Below, one piece after another: positions 1 to 7,340 of a stretch of 29,804 nucleotides of DNA. Position 1 is the stretch's first letter. The number at the start of each line of letters is the position of its first letter. The position numbers and the translations under genes are program-made. The DNA is from an uncultured Clostridia bacterium. Its GTDB lineage: Bacteria > Bacillota > Clostridia > Christensenellales > UBA1242. Under the pieces are notes generated by a model that was given only the letters and a program-made list of their open reading frames with translations, was not told the origin of the DNA and did no database searches. The stretch is taken from contig CANQRE010000004.1 of assembly GCA_947626175.1 (NCBI GenBank), positions 1 to 29,804 on the forward strand, written 5' to 3'.

Positions 1-33
1 TTTTGAAGGAAAAAGTTGGAAATTTTGAAAAAA

Positions 34-74
34 TTATCCACAAAGTGGCAATTTTTTCAAAAAAGATATCCACA
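34..74 (+). other. Pair of DnaA-box-like 9-mers
   Basis: TTATCCACA at 34-42 is a perfect match to the DnaA-box consensus TTATNCACA. A second copy with one mismatch, ATATCCACA, lies at 66-74, in the same orientation and 32 bp away, about three helical turns. They sit in an A/T-rich stretch just upstream of the lipoprotein gene. They could be a DnaA binding site, for regulation or titration, or chance in AT-rich DNA. The upstream context is cut off by the window edge. Confidence 0.4.
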
Positions 75-96
75 TTTTCAAAATTTGGAGGTATCA

Positions 97-882
97 ATGA
101 AAAAATCTTTTGTTTCAGCAATCGCACTTGGCTTGTGTGCGTGCGCGTGTGTTGGCGTGGTGGGGCTGATTGGATGCACGGACAAAGAAGAACCAAAAGT
201 GGATCCATATTCCACAATGTCGCCAATTTCACAAAATGAGTTTGACGCTTGCCTTAACGCAGCATCGTTCCATTTGCAAAACAAAGAAGTGCATTATGCG
301 CAAAATGTTGACAATGAACTTGTTTATCAAGTGGATTTGCAAACATACACTGAAAATCACAACGAAATTGCTCACGGCAAAATTCTTGTTAAAGGAACAA
401 AAACTTATAGAGGTGAATTTTGGCTTAGTGACAATGTTTTGTATATTGACAATGGAACATCAAAATATCATGTTTCTTACACTGGCAAACAAAGCGGTGA
501 TGACGACGAACTTTCAGAAAATCAGGTTTTCCAAAAATATATTTATTTGTGCATGGCAGAGCTTGATGAAAACAGCAATATATCGCTGACAAAACAACTT
601 CTGTCAGGGGTGAAGAACGACAGCGTTTATTACAAGTCAACCAGTGGCAACAGCAAATATTACAAAATGGATTTCAACATGACCGAAGGAGCAGACACAT
701 CTTCAGGAACTTTTAAATTTGAATTTGACAGCCAAAACAAGCTTGTTGATTATTCGTTGGAATATGTTGCAAGCAGCGAAGGAATGCCATTTGCAAGCAC
801 AAAAACAACGCTTGGGATTAAGGCGGCAACCAGCTCAATAACATTGCCTTCAGGCTATGCAAATTGGACAACAATTGAATAA
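97..882 (+). CDS. Putative secreted lipoprotein of unknown function
   Basis: A 261-residue protein with a lipoprotein signal peptide: Lys-Lys, a hydrophobic core, then a lipobox ending LIGC near residue 27, followed by a charged, polar stretch. It should be exported and lipid-anchored on the outer face of the membrane. The rest is rich in polar, beta-prone segments without a motif I recognise; the layout recalls LolA/LppX-like lipoproteins, but that is only a shape impression. The ATG at 97 is chosen because GGAGG at 87-91 lies 5 nt upstream and the signal peptide starts there. The same frame is open back to position 16, but that extension would bury the signal sequence. A terminator follows at 925, so the gene is probably the last or only one of its transcript. 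Confidence 0.75.
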   Translation: MKKSFVSAIALGLCACACVGVVGLIGCTDKEEPKVDPYSTMSPISQNEFDACLNAASFHLQNKEVHYAQNVDNELVYQVDLQTYTENHNEIAHGKILVKGTKTYRGEFWLSDNVLYIDNGTSKYHVSYTGKQSGDDDELSENQVFQKYIYLCMAELDENSNISLTKQLLSGVKNDSVYYKSTSGNSKYYKMDFNMTEGADTSSGTFKFEFDSQNKLVDYSLEYVASSEGMPFASTKTTLGIKAATSSITLPSGYANWTTIE

Positions 883-896
883 GTTTGGCTTGCTAT

Positions 897-921
897 CAAA
901 ACAAAACAAAACTAAACAAAA
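897..921 (+). repeat. Short CAAAA microsatellite
   Basis: Five consecutive 5-bp units, CAAAA x3, CTAAA, CAAAA, lie between the lipoprotein stop codon and its terminator. This is a simple low-complexity repeat and no function is visible. Confidence 0.6.
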
Positions 922-924
922 CAG

Positions 925-950
925 CAAGGCTCAAAAGGCCTTGTTTTTTT
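925..950 (+). terminator. Intrinsic terminator after the lipoprotein gene
   Basis: CAAGGC (925-930) pairs perfectly with GCCTTG (938-943) around a 7-nt loop and is followed directly by seven T residues (944-950). It ends the lipoprotein transcript before the next promoter at 964. Confidence 0.85.
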
Positions 951-963
951 GTCGGCGTTTTGC

Positions 964-992
964 TTTACAAAAAAAATAGCATGTGTTAAAAT
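964..992 (+). promoter_or_regulatory. Sigma-A type promoter of the 162-residue gene
   Basis: The -35 is TTTACA (964-969), the spacer is 17 bp and begins with an A-tract, and the -10 is TAAAAT (987-992) with an extended-10 TG at 984-985. The start point should fall near 999, giving a leader of about 48 nt. The element is nearly identical to the rpoZ promoter at 1584-1612. Confidence 0.7.
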
Positions 993-1047
993 AATTGTAT
1001 AATAATGCGGAAGAATGTCCATATTTGAAATATAAAAGGAGAGAGGT

Positions 1048-1536
1048 ATGCCAAAAAAGCCTGATAAAAAAGAAATTATAAAAAGGGTTGGACAGGCTGG
1101 AAGAAAATCAGTTCGTCCTCAAATGCCAGAAGGATATATGCCCGGTGAAGTCAAGGGCAAGGACGCAAAGTGTTGGTTTGGTTTCGTGGAAGGAGAACTC
1201 AAGGTGATTGCTTTCAACGGAAAAGTGTTTGATTACAACAAAAAAGGTATCAAGCAAGCTGGTCAGATCGGAGCTTTTTATGATGGAGAAATCAATTGCT
1301 TGCAGCTTCCACCTGAATTGTTCAAGGATCCAAACTTTGGCTTGGATGTAAAAAATGTTGAGTTGCAAAGGATGGCACTGTTTTGTGAAGATTTGAGCAA
1401 AAAGGAGCGCCCAAGCTATACTCCTGAAGTGATTGCCTACCTTAACATGGTTGAAGACGGAATCGAAATCCAACAGCAAATTGCAAATTGCTTGGGAGCA
1501 AAAGAATCAACGGCAGTTATTCCACAAACAGCTTAA
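1048..1536 (+). CDS. Conserved-looking hypothetical protein, 162 aa
   Basis: I do not recognise this protein. It is a soluble-looking 162-residue product with no signal peptide or membrane segment. A basic N-terminus (about residues 1-25, rich in Lys and Arg) leads into a mixed alpha/beta part with hydrophobic strands (CWFGFVEGELKVIAF around residues 48-62), then a helical C-terminal third. The ATG at 1048 has AAGGAG 6 nt upstream (1036-1041). It is monocistronic, with its own promoter at 964 and a weak terminator at 1546. It stands where gmk often precedes rpoZ, but it has no P-loop and is not guanylate kinase. The promoter shared with rpoZ suggests similar expression, which is inference. 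Confidence 0.7.
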   Translation: MPKKPDKKEIIKRVGQAGRKSVRPQMPEGYMPGEVKGKDAKCWFGFVEGELKVIAFNGKVFDYNKKGIKQAGQIGAFYDGEINCLQLPPELFKDPNFGLDVKNVELQRMALFCEDLSKKERPSYTPEVIAYLNMVEDGIEIQQQIANCLGAKESTAVIPQTA

Positions 1537-1545
1537 GTCAAAAAC

Positions 1546-1576
1546 AAGGTTTCGTGCCTTATTTTTTTATTTTTTT
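1546..1576 (+). terminator. Weak intrinsic terminator
   Basis: AAGG (1546-1549) pairs with CCTT (1557-1560), with one inner G-T wobble and a short loop. A T-rich tract with one A interruption follows. The stem is short, so read-through into rpoZ is possible. Confidence 0.5.
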
Positions 1577-1583
1577 CAAACAC

Positions 1584-1612
1584 TTTACAAAAAAAATATT
1601 TTGTGCTAAAAT
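1584..1612 (+). promoter_or_regulatory. Sigma-A type promoter of rpoZ
   Basis: TTTACA (1584-1589), a 17-bp spacer starting with an A-tract, and TAAAAT (1607-1612) with an extended-10 TG at 1604-1605. The 16 bases from C1583 to A1598 are identical to those at 963-978 in front of the previous gene. Confidence 0.7.
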
Positions 1613-1645
1613 GTTTGTGCAAAATTAAAAAAGAGGTGATTTATT

Positions 1646-1843
1646 ATGATGCTTTATCCACCAATTGATGAACTTGTTAAAAAAACAGATGGAAACATGT
1701 ATATTCTTTGCAACCTCATCATCAAGCGCGCAAAGGAAATTGAAACCGTAAGGCACAGCGAACTTGCAGGCTCTGACAAAAAAGCCATCAGCATTGCTTG
1801 CGAAGAAGTTTATCAGGAGAAAGTAAAACCTTCAGTTATTTGA
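1646..1843 (+). CDS. rpoZ: RNA polymerase omega subunit
   Basis: At 65 residues this has the size of the Gram-positive omega subunit, which binds the beta-prime C-terminus and aids assembly of RNA polymerase. The N-terminus MLYPPIDELVKKTDGNMY matches the family opening, and the helix carrying NLIIKRAKEIE followed by KKAISIACEEV is the conserved core that contacts beta-prime. GAGGTGAT at 1633-1640 is the ribosome site. It lies 5 nt from the ATG at 1646 and 8 nt from a second ATG at 1649, so the shorter start is equally likely. In many Firmicutes the order is gmk-rpoZ-(coaBC)-priA; here gmk and coaBC are absent but priA follows. rpoZ has its own promoter and terminator. Confidence 0.88.
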   Translation: MMLYPPIDELVKKTDGNMYILCNLIIKRAKEIETVRHSELAGSDKKAISIACEEVYQEKVKPSVI

Positions 1844-1872
1844 TTTAAAAATTAAAAATTTTATGATATAAT
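1844..1872 (+). promoter_or_regulatory. Extended -10 promoter for the priA operon
   Basis: A perfect TATAAT (1867-1872) has an extended-10 TG at 1864-1865 and a weak -35, TTTAAA, at 1844-1849 with a 17-bp spacer. Transcription should start near 1879. The -10 box overlaps the 5' arm of the rpoZ terminator hairpin. Confidence 0.6.
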
Positions 1873-1904
1873 TCTATTGCCGAAAGGTGATAGAATTTTA
1901 TTTT
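1870..1904 (+). terminator. Terminator hairpin with GAAA tetraloop after rpoZ
   Basis: Positions 1870-1881 pair with 1886-1897 in an uninterrupted 12-bp stem (two G-T wobbles) closed by a GAAA tetraloop at 1882-1885. T-rich sequence follows to 1904. It fits an intrinsic terminator for the rpoZ transcript. An mRNA started at about 1879 would not contain the whole hairpin. Confidence 0.7.
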
Positions 1905-1911
1905 AGGAGAA

Positions 1912-4086
1912 ATGGTGTTCGCTTCAGTTGTGATTGATCAGGACGCAAAAGCCCTTGACAAAGTGTTTGATTATGTTGTGCCAGCAAATCTTGATGTGAA
2001 AACTGGCATGCGTGTTTTTGTGCCTTTTGGCGGGCGAACTTTGCAAGGATTTGTTGTTGATTTAAAAAACACTTCGTCTGTCCCTGCAAACAAACTTAAA
2101 TCAATTTATTCATGCGTTGAAAACTTTTCTGTCATCAAGCCGGAAATGACAAAGCTTATGAAGTTTATGTGTGACGAATTTCACCTTCGTCAAACTTCAG
2201 TTTTAAGGCTGTTTTTGCCAAGCGAAATTCGTGAAGGCAAAGTGCGTGAACTTTTTGAAAAATATGTTTCTCTTGGCAATAATATTGACAAAAATGCGTT
2301 AAAAAGAGCAAAAAAACAGCTTGAAATCGTTGAATTTCTTGAAAAAGAGCAAAAAGTCAAGCTTTCAGTTTTGAAAGAAAAGTTTGGCGATAGCGCTGTT
2401 AAAGCTTTGATTGAAAAAAAATTTTTAAATATTGAAAAAGAGCAAGTTCATCGCTCGCCTTATGTTTGTTCAAGGCCCGACAAAAAAGTTGTTTTAAGTC
2501 GTCAGCAGAATTTGGCACTTGAAAGCATAAAAGAAAATGGAACATATCTTTTGCATGGCGTGACTGGAAGTGGAAAAACCGAAGTTTATATGCACCTTAT
2601 TTCGCGTGCGCTTGAAAATCAAAAAACAGCACTTATGCTTGTGCCAGAAATTTCTTTAACTCCCCAAGTTATGTCAACATTTAGGGCAAGATTTGGCGAC
2701 AAAATTGCACTTCTTCACAGCAATCTTTCTGCCGGCGAACGCTTTGATGAGTGGCGCAGAATTTTTGCTGGACAGGCAAAAGTTGTTGTGGGAGCAAGGT
2801 CAGCAATTTTTGCTCCAGTTGAAAATGTGGGGATTATCATCGTTGACGAAGAGCATGAGCAGTCATATGTGTCGGAGTCAAATCCGCGTTATGACGCTTT
2901 GACGGTTGCCGCGCAAAGGGCAAAATATAATTCATGCCCGCTTGTGCTTGGCAGTGCCACCCCAAGCGTTGATGATTATCAAAAAGCGGTGGATGGCGAA
3001 ATCAAACTTGTTGAAATGCCGGACAGGGCAAATGGCAAGCCTTTGCCACGAATTCAAATCATTGACATGATGAATGAAATTCGAACTGGAAACAGCACTG
3101 TTTTTTCAACTCAACTTATTTCTGATTTAGCAAAAGTGATAAATGAAAAAAAGCAAGCCATGATTTTTATAAATCGGCGGGGATATAGCTCATTTATGAT
3201 GTGTAGGGAATGCGGATATTTGGCAATTTGCAAAGATTGTGACGTCAGCCTTGTTTATCACAGGGAAGATAACAGGCTTAAATGCCATTATTGCGGAAAA
3301 CAATACAAAGTTTTGGACAAATGCCCAAAATGCGGCTCTGACAAAATCAAACAAGGGGCTGTGGGGACTGAAAAAATTGTAAGTGAGCTTCATTCAATTT
3401 TCCCTGACGTCAAAATTTTGCGAATGGACAATGACACTGTTTCCAAAAAAGGTTCGCATCAAAAAATTTTGGAAGAATTTGCTTCCACTCGCCCTTCAAT
3501 TTTGGTTGGAACGCAAATGATTGCAAAAGGTCATGATTTTGAAGACGTTGTGCTTGTTGGAATTGTGGATGCAGATCAAAGTTTGTATCGGTCCGATTAT
3601 CGCAGCACAGAAAGATGTTTTCAACTCATAACCCAAGTTTCAGGCAGGGCAGGAAGAAGCCAATTTGAAGGCAAGGTTGACCTTCAAACCTATTCGCCAA
3701 AGCATTATGTTTACAAATTTGCTGCAAATTATGATTACAAAGGTTTTTTCAAAAAAGAAGCAAACATTCGAAAAACAGCTCAATTTCCGCCTTTTTCAAA
3801 AATAATTCGCATTCTTTTTTCGCATTATGATGAAAATGTTGTAAAAGATGAGCTTAAAACATGTTATAATAGGCTGTTAAAGGTCAGAGAAAAATATTTT
3901 GATGATATCATTTACATGGACGCGATGAAATCACCAATCAAAAAAATCAAAAACTCGTTTAGATATCAAGTCATCATCAGGCTCAAAAAAGGGAAAAAGC
4001 AAATTGAAGACGAAATTTTTGATTGCACCTTGCAAGCACCAAAATCAAGTGTGTTTTTTGAAGTAAATCCAGAAAATATGAGTTAG
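1912..4086 (+). CDS. priA: Primosomal protein N', replication restart helicase PriA
   Basis: PriA is a superfamily 2, 3'-to-5' DNA helicase that reloads the replisome at stalled forks. The 724 residues fit the family. The N-terminal DNA-binding region precedes Walker A GVTGSGKTEVY near residue 216 and the DEEH box near 312. The zinc-binding insert follows, with eight cysteines from about residue 431 (CRECG, CKDC, CHYC, CPKCG). Helicase motif VSGRAGRS lies further on. The ATG at 1912 is only 2 nt from AGGAG (1905-1909); the in-frame GTG at 1915 has better spacing (5 nt) and may be the real start. priA opens the operon priA-def-fmt-rlmN-rsgA-rpe, and def begins 8 nt after its stop. Confidence 0.96.
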   Translation: MVFASVVIDQDAKALDKVFDYVVPANLDVKTGMRVFVPFGGRTLQGFVVDLKNTSSVPANKLKSIYSCVENFSVIKPEMTKLMKFMCDEFHLRQTSVLRLFLPSEIREGKVRELFEKYVSLGNNIDKNALKRAKKQLEIVEFLEKEQKVKLSVLKEKFGDSAVKALIEKKFLNIEKEQVHRSPYVCSRPDKKVVLSRQQNLALESIKENGTYLLHGVTGSGKTEVYMHLISRALENQKTALMLVPEISLTPQVMSTFRARFGDKIALLHSNLSAGERFDEWRRIFAGQAKVVVGARSAIFAPVENVGIIIVDEEHEQSYVSESNPRYDALTVAAQRAKYNSCPLVLGSATPSVDDYQKAVDGEIKLVEMPDRANGKPLPRIQIIDMMNEIRTGNSTVFSTQLISDLAKVINEKKQAMIFINRRGYSSFMMCRECGYLAICKDCDVSLVYHREDNRLKCHYCGKQYKVLDKCPKCGSDKIKQGAVGTEKIVSELHSIFPDVKILRMDNDTVSKKGSHQKILEEFASTRPSILVGTQMIAKGHDFEDVVLVGIVDADQSLYRSDYRSTERCFQLITQVSGRAGRSQFEGKVDLQTYSPKHYVYKFAANYDYKGFFKKEANIRKTAQFPPFSKIIRILFSHYDENVVKDELKTCYNRLLKVREKYFDDIIYMDAMKSPIKKIKNSFRYQVIIRLKKGKKQIEDEIFDCTLQAPKSSVFFEVNPENMS

Positions 4087-4094
4087 GAGAAATT

Positions 4095-4568
4095 ATGGCA
4101 AAAAGAAAAATCTTAAGATTTCCAGATGAACGATTGCGCCGCGTTTCAAAAAAGGTGACAGAGTTTGATGACGAACTTTTTGAACTTTTGGACGACATGC
4201 GCGAAACAATGTATGCAAATGAAGGCATGGGCTTGGCTGCGCCTCAAGTGGGAGTGCCGATTCGCGTTGTTGTGATGGATGTCAATGGCAACTTTTTTGA
4301 ATTTGTCAACCCTGAAATCATTCATCAGGAAGGTGAACAAATTGACGATGAAGGCTGCCTTAGCGTTGGGCAATTCAATGACAAAGTCAAACGCCCATAT
4401 ATTGTCACTGTCAAAGCTCAGGACAGACTTGGAAATCATTATCAAATCACAGGCGAAAAATATTTTGCTCGTTGCGTGTGCCATGAACTTGATCATCTTG
4501 ATGGAATTTTGTTCATCGACAAAAGCGAACATGGCAAAGAATATATTGAAAAGCATGGGAAAAAATGA
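4095..4568 (+). CDS. def: Peptide deformylase
   Basis: Removes the N-formyl group from the initiator methionine of nascent proteins, using a bound metal (usually Fe2+). The 157-residue protein carries all three family motifs: GMGLAAPQVG at residues 44-53, EGCLS at 86-90 (metal-ligand Cys88) and HELDH at 130-134 (two His ligands and the catalytic Glu). The arrangement EGCLS without insertions and the short C-terminus resemble the type 1 form. The ribosome site TAGGAGA lies just after the priA stop. Its last codons overlap the fmt start by 4 nt (ATGA), consistent with translational coupling of the formylation and deformylation enzymes. Confidence 0.97.
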   Translation: MAKRKILRFPDERLRRVSKKVTEFDDELFELLDDMRETMYANEGMGLAAPQVGVPIRVVVMDVNGNFFEFVNPEIIHQEGEQIDDEGCLSVGQFNDKVKRPYIVTVKAQDRLGNHYQITGEKYFARCVCHELDHLDGILFIDKSEHGKEYIEKHGKK

Positions 4569-5470
4569 AAATATTGTTTTTGGGATCACCAAATTTTGCA
4601 AAAATTGTGCTTGAAGGCATTTTGGCTGCCGGACATAAAGTTGTGGCAGTGATTTGTCAACCCGATCGCCCAGCAAGCCGAGGACACAAATTGCAAGCCC
4701 CAGAAGTGAAGGAGTTTGCAACAAAGCAGGGCATCAAAGTTTTGCAATTTGAAAAAGTTAATCAACATTTGGACGAAATAAAAAAACTGGATTTTGATCT
4801 TTTTGTGACGGCGTCATTTGGACAAATTTTGTCACACGATTTTTTGTCGCTTAAGCTTGGACTAAATGTTCACCCATCTTTGTTGCCGCTTTTAAGAGGC
4901 CCAACTCCAATTCAAACTGCACTTTTGCAAAATATGACTCAAACCGGAGTCACAATTCAAAAAATGCGTTATGAAGTTGACAGTGGTGAAATTTTGGAGC
5001 AGGAAAGCTTGGATATATCTCCGCAAGACGATTATTTGTCGCTGGAAAACAAACTTGCAAACCTAAGTGTCAAACTTTTGACAAAAGGGCTTGAAAAAAT
5101 TGAAAAAGGAAAAGCTGTTTTTGTGTCTCAAAAGGGCGAGCCAACTTACACAAAAATGATAAAAAAAGAAGATGGCAGGCTTAACTTTACTTCTCCAAGT
5201 TGTGTGTGCTTGGGTCAAGTGCGAGCGTTAAGTCACAACCCTGGTTGCTATTTTGAAATCGATGGGCAAAGAGTGAAGGTGCTTAAGGCACAAATCGCTC
5301 CTGACAACATGTTATATTTTCCAAAACAAATCATACGCGACAAAAAACATTTTTTGATTGAATGTGACCGATCGGCTATTGAAATTTTGAGTTTGATAAG
5401 TCCAAATGGAAAAATTATGGACGGAAAGTCCTTTTTAAATGGACAAAGAAATTTGGAAACGGTGGACTGA
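4565..5470 (+). CDS. fmt: Methionyl-tRNA formyltransferase
   Basis: Transfers a formyl group from 10-formyl-tetrahydrofolate to Met-tRNA(fMet). The 301 residues match the family length. The N-terminal Rossmann-like half starts LFLGSPNFAKIVLEGI and has CQPDRPASRG. The folate and catalytic region reads NVHPSLLPLLRGPTPIQ, where the family has HPSLLPxYRGxAPI with the catalytic Asn and His. The Asp partner is in the VDSGEIL segment. The C-terminal OB-like domain (about residues 205-300) binds the tRNA. The start overlaps def by 4 nt and the stop overlaps rlmN by one base (TGATG). Confidence 0.96.
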   Translation: MKILFLGSPNFAKIVLEGILAAGHKVVAVICQPDRPASRGHKLQAPEVKEFATKQGIKVLQFEKVNQHLDEIKKLDFDLFVTASFGQILSHDFLSLKLGLNVHPSLLPLLRGPTPIQTALLQNMTQTGVTIQKMRYEVDSGEILEQESLDISPQDDYLSLENKLANLSVKLLTKGLEKIEKGKAVFVSQKGEPTYTKMIKKEDGRLNFTSPSCVCLGQVRALSHNPGCYFEIDGQRVKVLKAQIAPDNMLYFPKQIIRDKKHFLIECDRSAIEILSLISPNGKIMDGKSFLNGQRNLETVD

Positions 5471-6495
5471 TGCTTTTAGATTTGTCACTTGACGAAATAA
5501 ATGAATATGTTGTTTCTTTGGGCTGGCCAAAATTTCGTGGCAAGCAACTTTTTGATGCAATTTTAAATGGAAAACAACTTGCAAAAGTGACAAATTTGCC
5601 TGAAAAGCTTAAAAAAGATGTTGAAAAAGATGAGCCAAATTTTGAAATAACAAAAAAACTTGTCGCCAAGGATGGAACAACAAAATATGTTTTCAAAATG
5701 AAAGACGGAAATCTTGTTGAAAGCGTGCTTATGAAATATGTGTATGGTCTAACACTTTGTGTTTCAACGCAAGTGGGCTGCAGAATGGGGTGCAAATTTT
5801 GTGCTTCAACGCTTAATGGCCTTGTCAGAAATTTGAGCGCAGGTGAAATTTTGCAACAAGTTGTGCTTGCAAATCGTGACCAAAATGGCTCTCTTAAAAA
5901 AAGAGCGATAACAAACATTGTTCTCATGGGGATGGGCGAGCCGTTTGACAATTATGATGAGGTGACAAAGTTTTTAAAACTTGTGACAAACAAAGACGGA
6001 TTTAACATCAGCCAAAGAAATATCACAATTTCAACCTGTGGAATCGAGCCAATGATATACAAACTTGCGGACGATGGCTTTTCGGTGAACTTGACAATAT
6101 CTTTGCACGCAACAAGTGATGAAAAACGAAAAAAAATTATGCCAATTGCAAACGCTTTTTCAATTGAAAAAATTTTGAAAGCGTGCAATTATTATTTTGA
6201 AAAAACAGGGCGCAGAATAGGATTTGAATACACTCTTATTGAAGGCGAAAATGACAGCTTCCAAGAAGCGGACAAGCTTGCAAATCTCTTAAAAGGAATG
6301 CCTTGCCATGTGAATGTTATTTCGCTTAATCCCGTCAAAGAAAGATCTTTAAAGGGGACCGATCAAAAAAAGGCTTATGCGTTTGTTAAGCATCTTAATG
6401 AAAAAGGCATTTCTGCAACAAAACGAAGAACGATGGGCGATGACGTTGGCGGAGCTTGCGGGCAACTGAGAAGCAGCTTGTTGGAGGGTTCATGA
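5470..6495 (+). CDS. rlmN: 23S rRNA (adenine-2503-C2) methyltransferase, radical SAM
   Basis: A radical-SAM enzyme that methylates A2503 of 23S rRNA and, in some bacteria, A37 of certain tRNAs. The 341-residue length is typical. The iron-sulfur motif CRMGCKFC supplies Cys104, Cys108 and Cys111. GMGEPFDNYDEV is the conserved SAM-contact region, and RRTMGDDVGGACGQL near the C-terminus includes the second catalytic cysteine. The start shares one base with the fmt stop, and rsgA starts 4 nt before its end. In many Firmicutes a PP2C phosphatase and a PASTA-domain Ser/Thr kinase lie between rlmN and rsgA; here there is no room for them. Confidence 0.96.
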   Translation: MLLDLSLDEINEYVVSLGWPKFRGKQLFDAILNGKQLAKVTNLPEKLKKDVEKDEPNFEITKKLVAKDGTTKYVFKMKDGNLVESVLMKYVYGLTLCVSTQVGCRMGCKFCASTLNGLVRNLSAGEILQQVVLANRDQNGSLKKRAITNIVLMGMGEPFDNYDEVTKFLKLVTNKDGFNISQRNITISTCGIEPMIYKLADDGFSVNLTISLHATSDEKRKKIMPIANAFSIEKILKACNYYFEKTGRRIGFEYTLIEGENDSFQEADKLANLLKGMPCHVNVISLNPVKERSLKGTDQKKAYAFVKHLNEKGISATKRRTMGDDVGGACGQLRSSLLEGS

Positions 6496-7340
6496 AAGGA
6501 TTGGTCACAAAAAAAATTGCTGACAAATTTTTTGTTGATGGAAATGTTTGTGTGCCAAGAGGTGGGCTAAAAAAACAAGGAATTTTTGTTGGCGATCAAG
6601 TGGAATATAACGAAAAAGATTTTGTTATTGAAAAAGTTTACAACCGCAAAAACCTGCTGCTTAGACCGCCGATTGCAAACATTGACAAGCTTTTCATCAC
6701 GATTGCTCCCATTCCAAAACCTGATTTTTTGCTTGTGGACAAACTTATTTTGCTTAGCGAGCTTAACTCAATCAAACATGTTCTTTGTGTGAACAAAAGT
6801 GACATTTTAAGTGAAACACAAAAAGAAGAGATTTTGAAAATTTATTCTGGCATAACAAAAATTGTGTTTGTCAGTGCCAAAACAAATCATTGTGCATCCC
6901 TAAGGAAAATGCTTTGCGGAGTGTGTGCATTTGCAGGACAAAGCGCAGTTGGCAAAAGTTCAATCATGAATGCAATTTTTGGGGAAGAAAGGGAAAAAGT
7001 TGGCGGGCTTGCAAAAAAAGTTGCTCGTGGAAAACAAACAACACGAGTTGTGAGTTTAAACAAAATCAAAAGCAATTGTTATATTGCCGACACTGCTGGC
7101 TTTTCAAAATTTGACGAGAGTTTGCTGAATTTAAGTGAAAAGGAGCTTGCACAATATTATCCAGATTTTCGGCCTTTTGTTTCCAAATGCAAATTTGCTT
7201 CTTGCGCGCACATAAATGATTTTGGCTGCCAGGTTAGGGAAGGCGTCAAAAATGGAAAAATTGGCAAAGAAAGATATGAAAACTACAAAAAAATATATCA
7301 AAATTTGAAAGAAAGGAGAAAATATGAAAAGAAAAGTTGA
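6492..7340 (+). CDS. rsgA: Small ribosomal subunit biogenesis GTPase RsgA
   Basis: A circularly permuted GTPase that checks late maturation of the 30S subunit. The 282-residue protein shows the expected order: N-terminal OB domain (about 1-65), NKSD (G4) at 101-104, SAK (G5), P-loop GQSAVGKSS (G1) at 149-157, the switch region with QTTR, and DTAG (G3). The C-terminal zinc knuckle has CKFASCAH and a further Cys in FGCQV. The ATG at 6492 is chosen because GGAGGG lies at 6483-6488 and it gives an ATGA overlap with rlmN; the frame is open further upstream without a ribosome site. Its 3' end overlaps rpe by 17 nt. Confidence 0.95.
   Translation: MKGLVTKKIADKFFVDGNVCVPRGGLKKQGIFVGDQVEYNEKDFVIEKVYNRKNLLLRPPIANIDKLFITIAPIPKPDFLLVDKLILLSELNSIKHVLCVNKSDILSETQKEEILKIYSGITKIVFVSAKTNHCASLRKMLCGVCAFAGQSAVGKSSIMNAIFGEEREKVGGLAKKVARGKQTTRVVSLNKIKSNCYIADTAGFSKFDESLLNLSEKELAQYYPDFRPFVSKCKFASCAHINDFGCQVREGVKNGKIGKERYENYKKIYQNLKERRKYEKKS

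Noticed and set aside
16..96. 27-codon upstream extension of the lipoprotein gene
   Set aside because: It has no ribosome site and would place 27 residues before a clear signal peptide. GGAGG sits correctly before the ATG at 97.
4500..7340. Possible TGA recoding
   Set aside because: def, fmt, rlmN and rsgA all end at TGA exactly where their families end, so TGA is a normal stop codon here.
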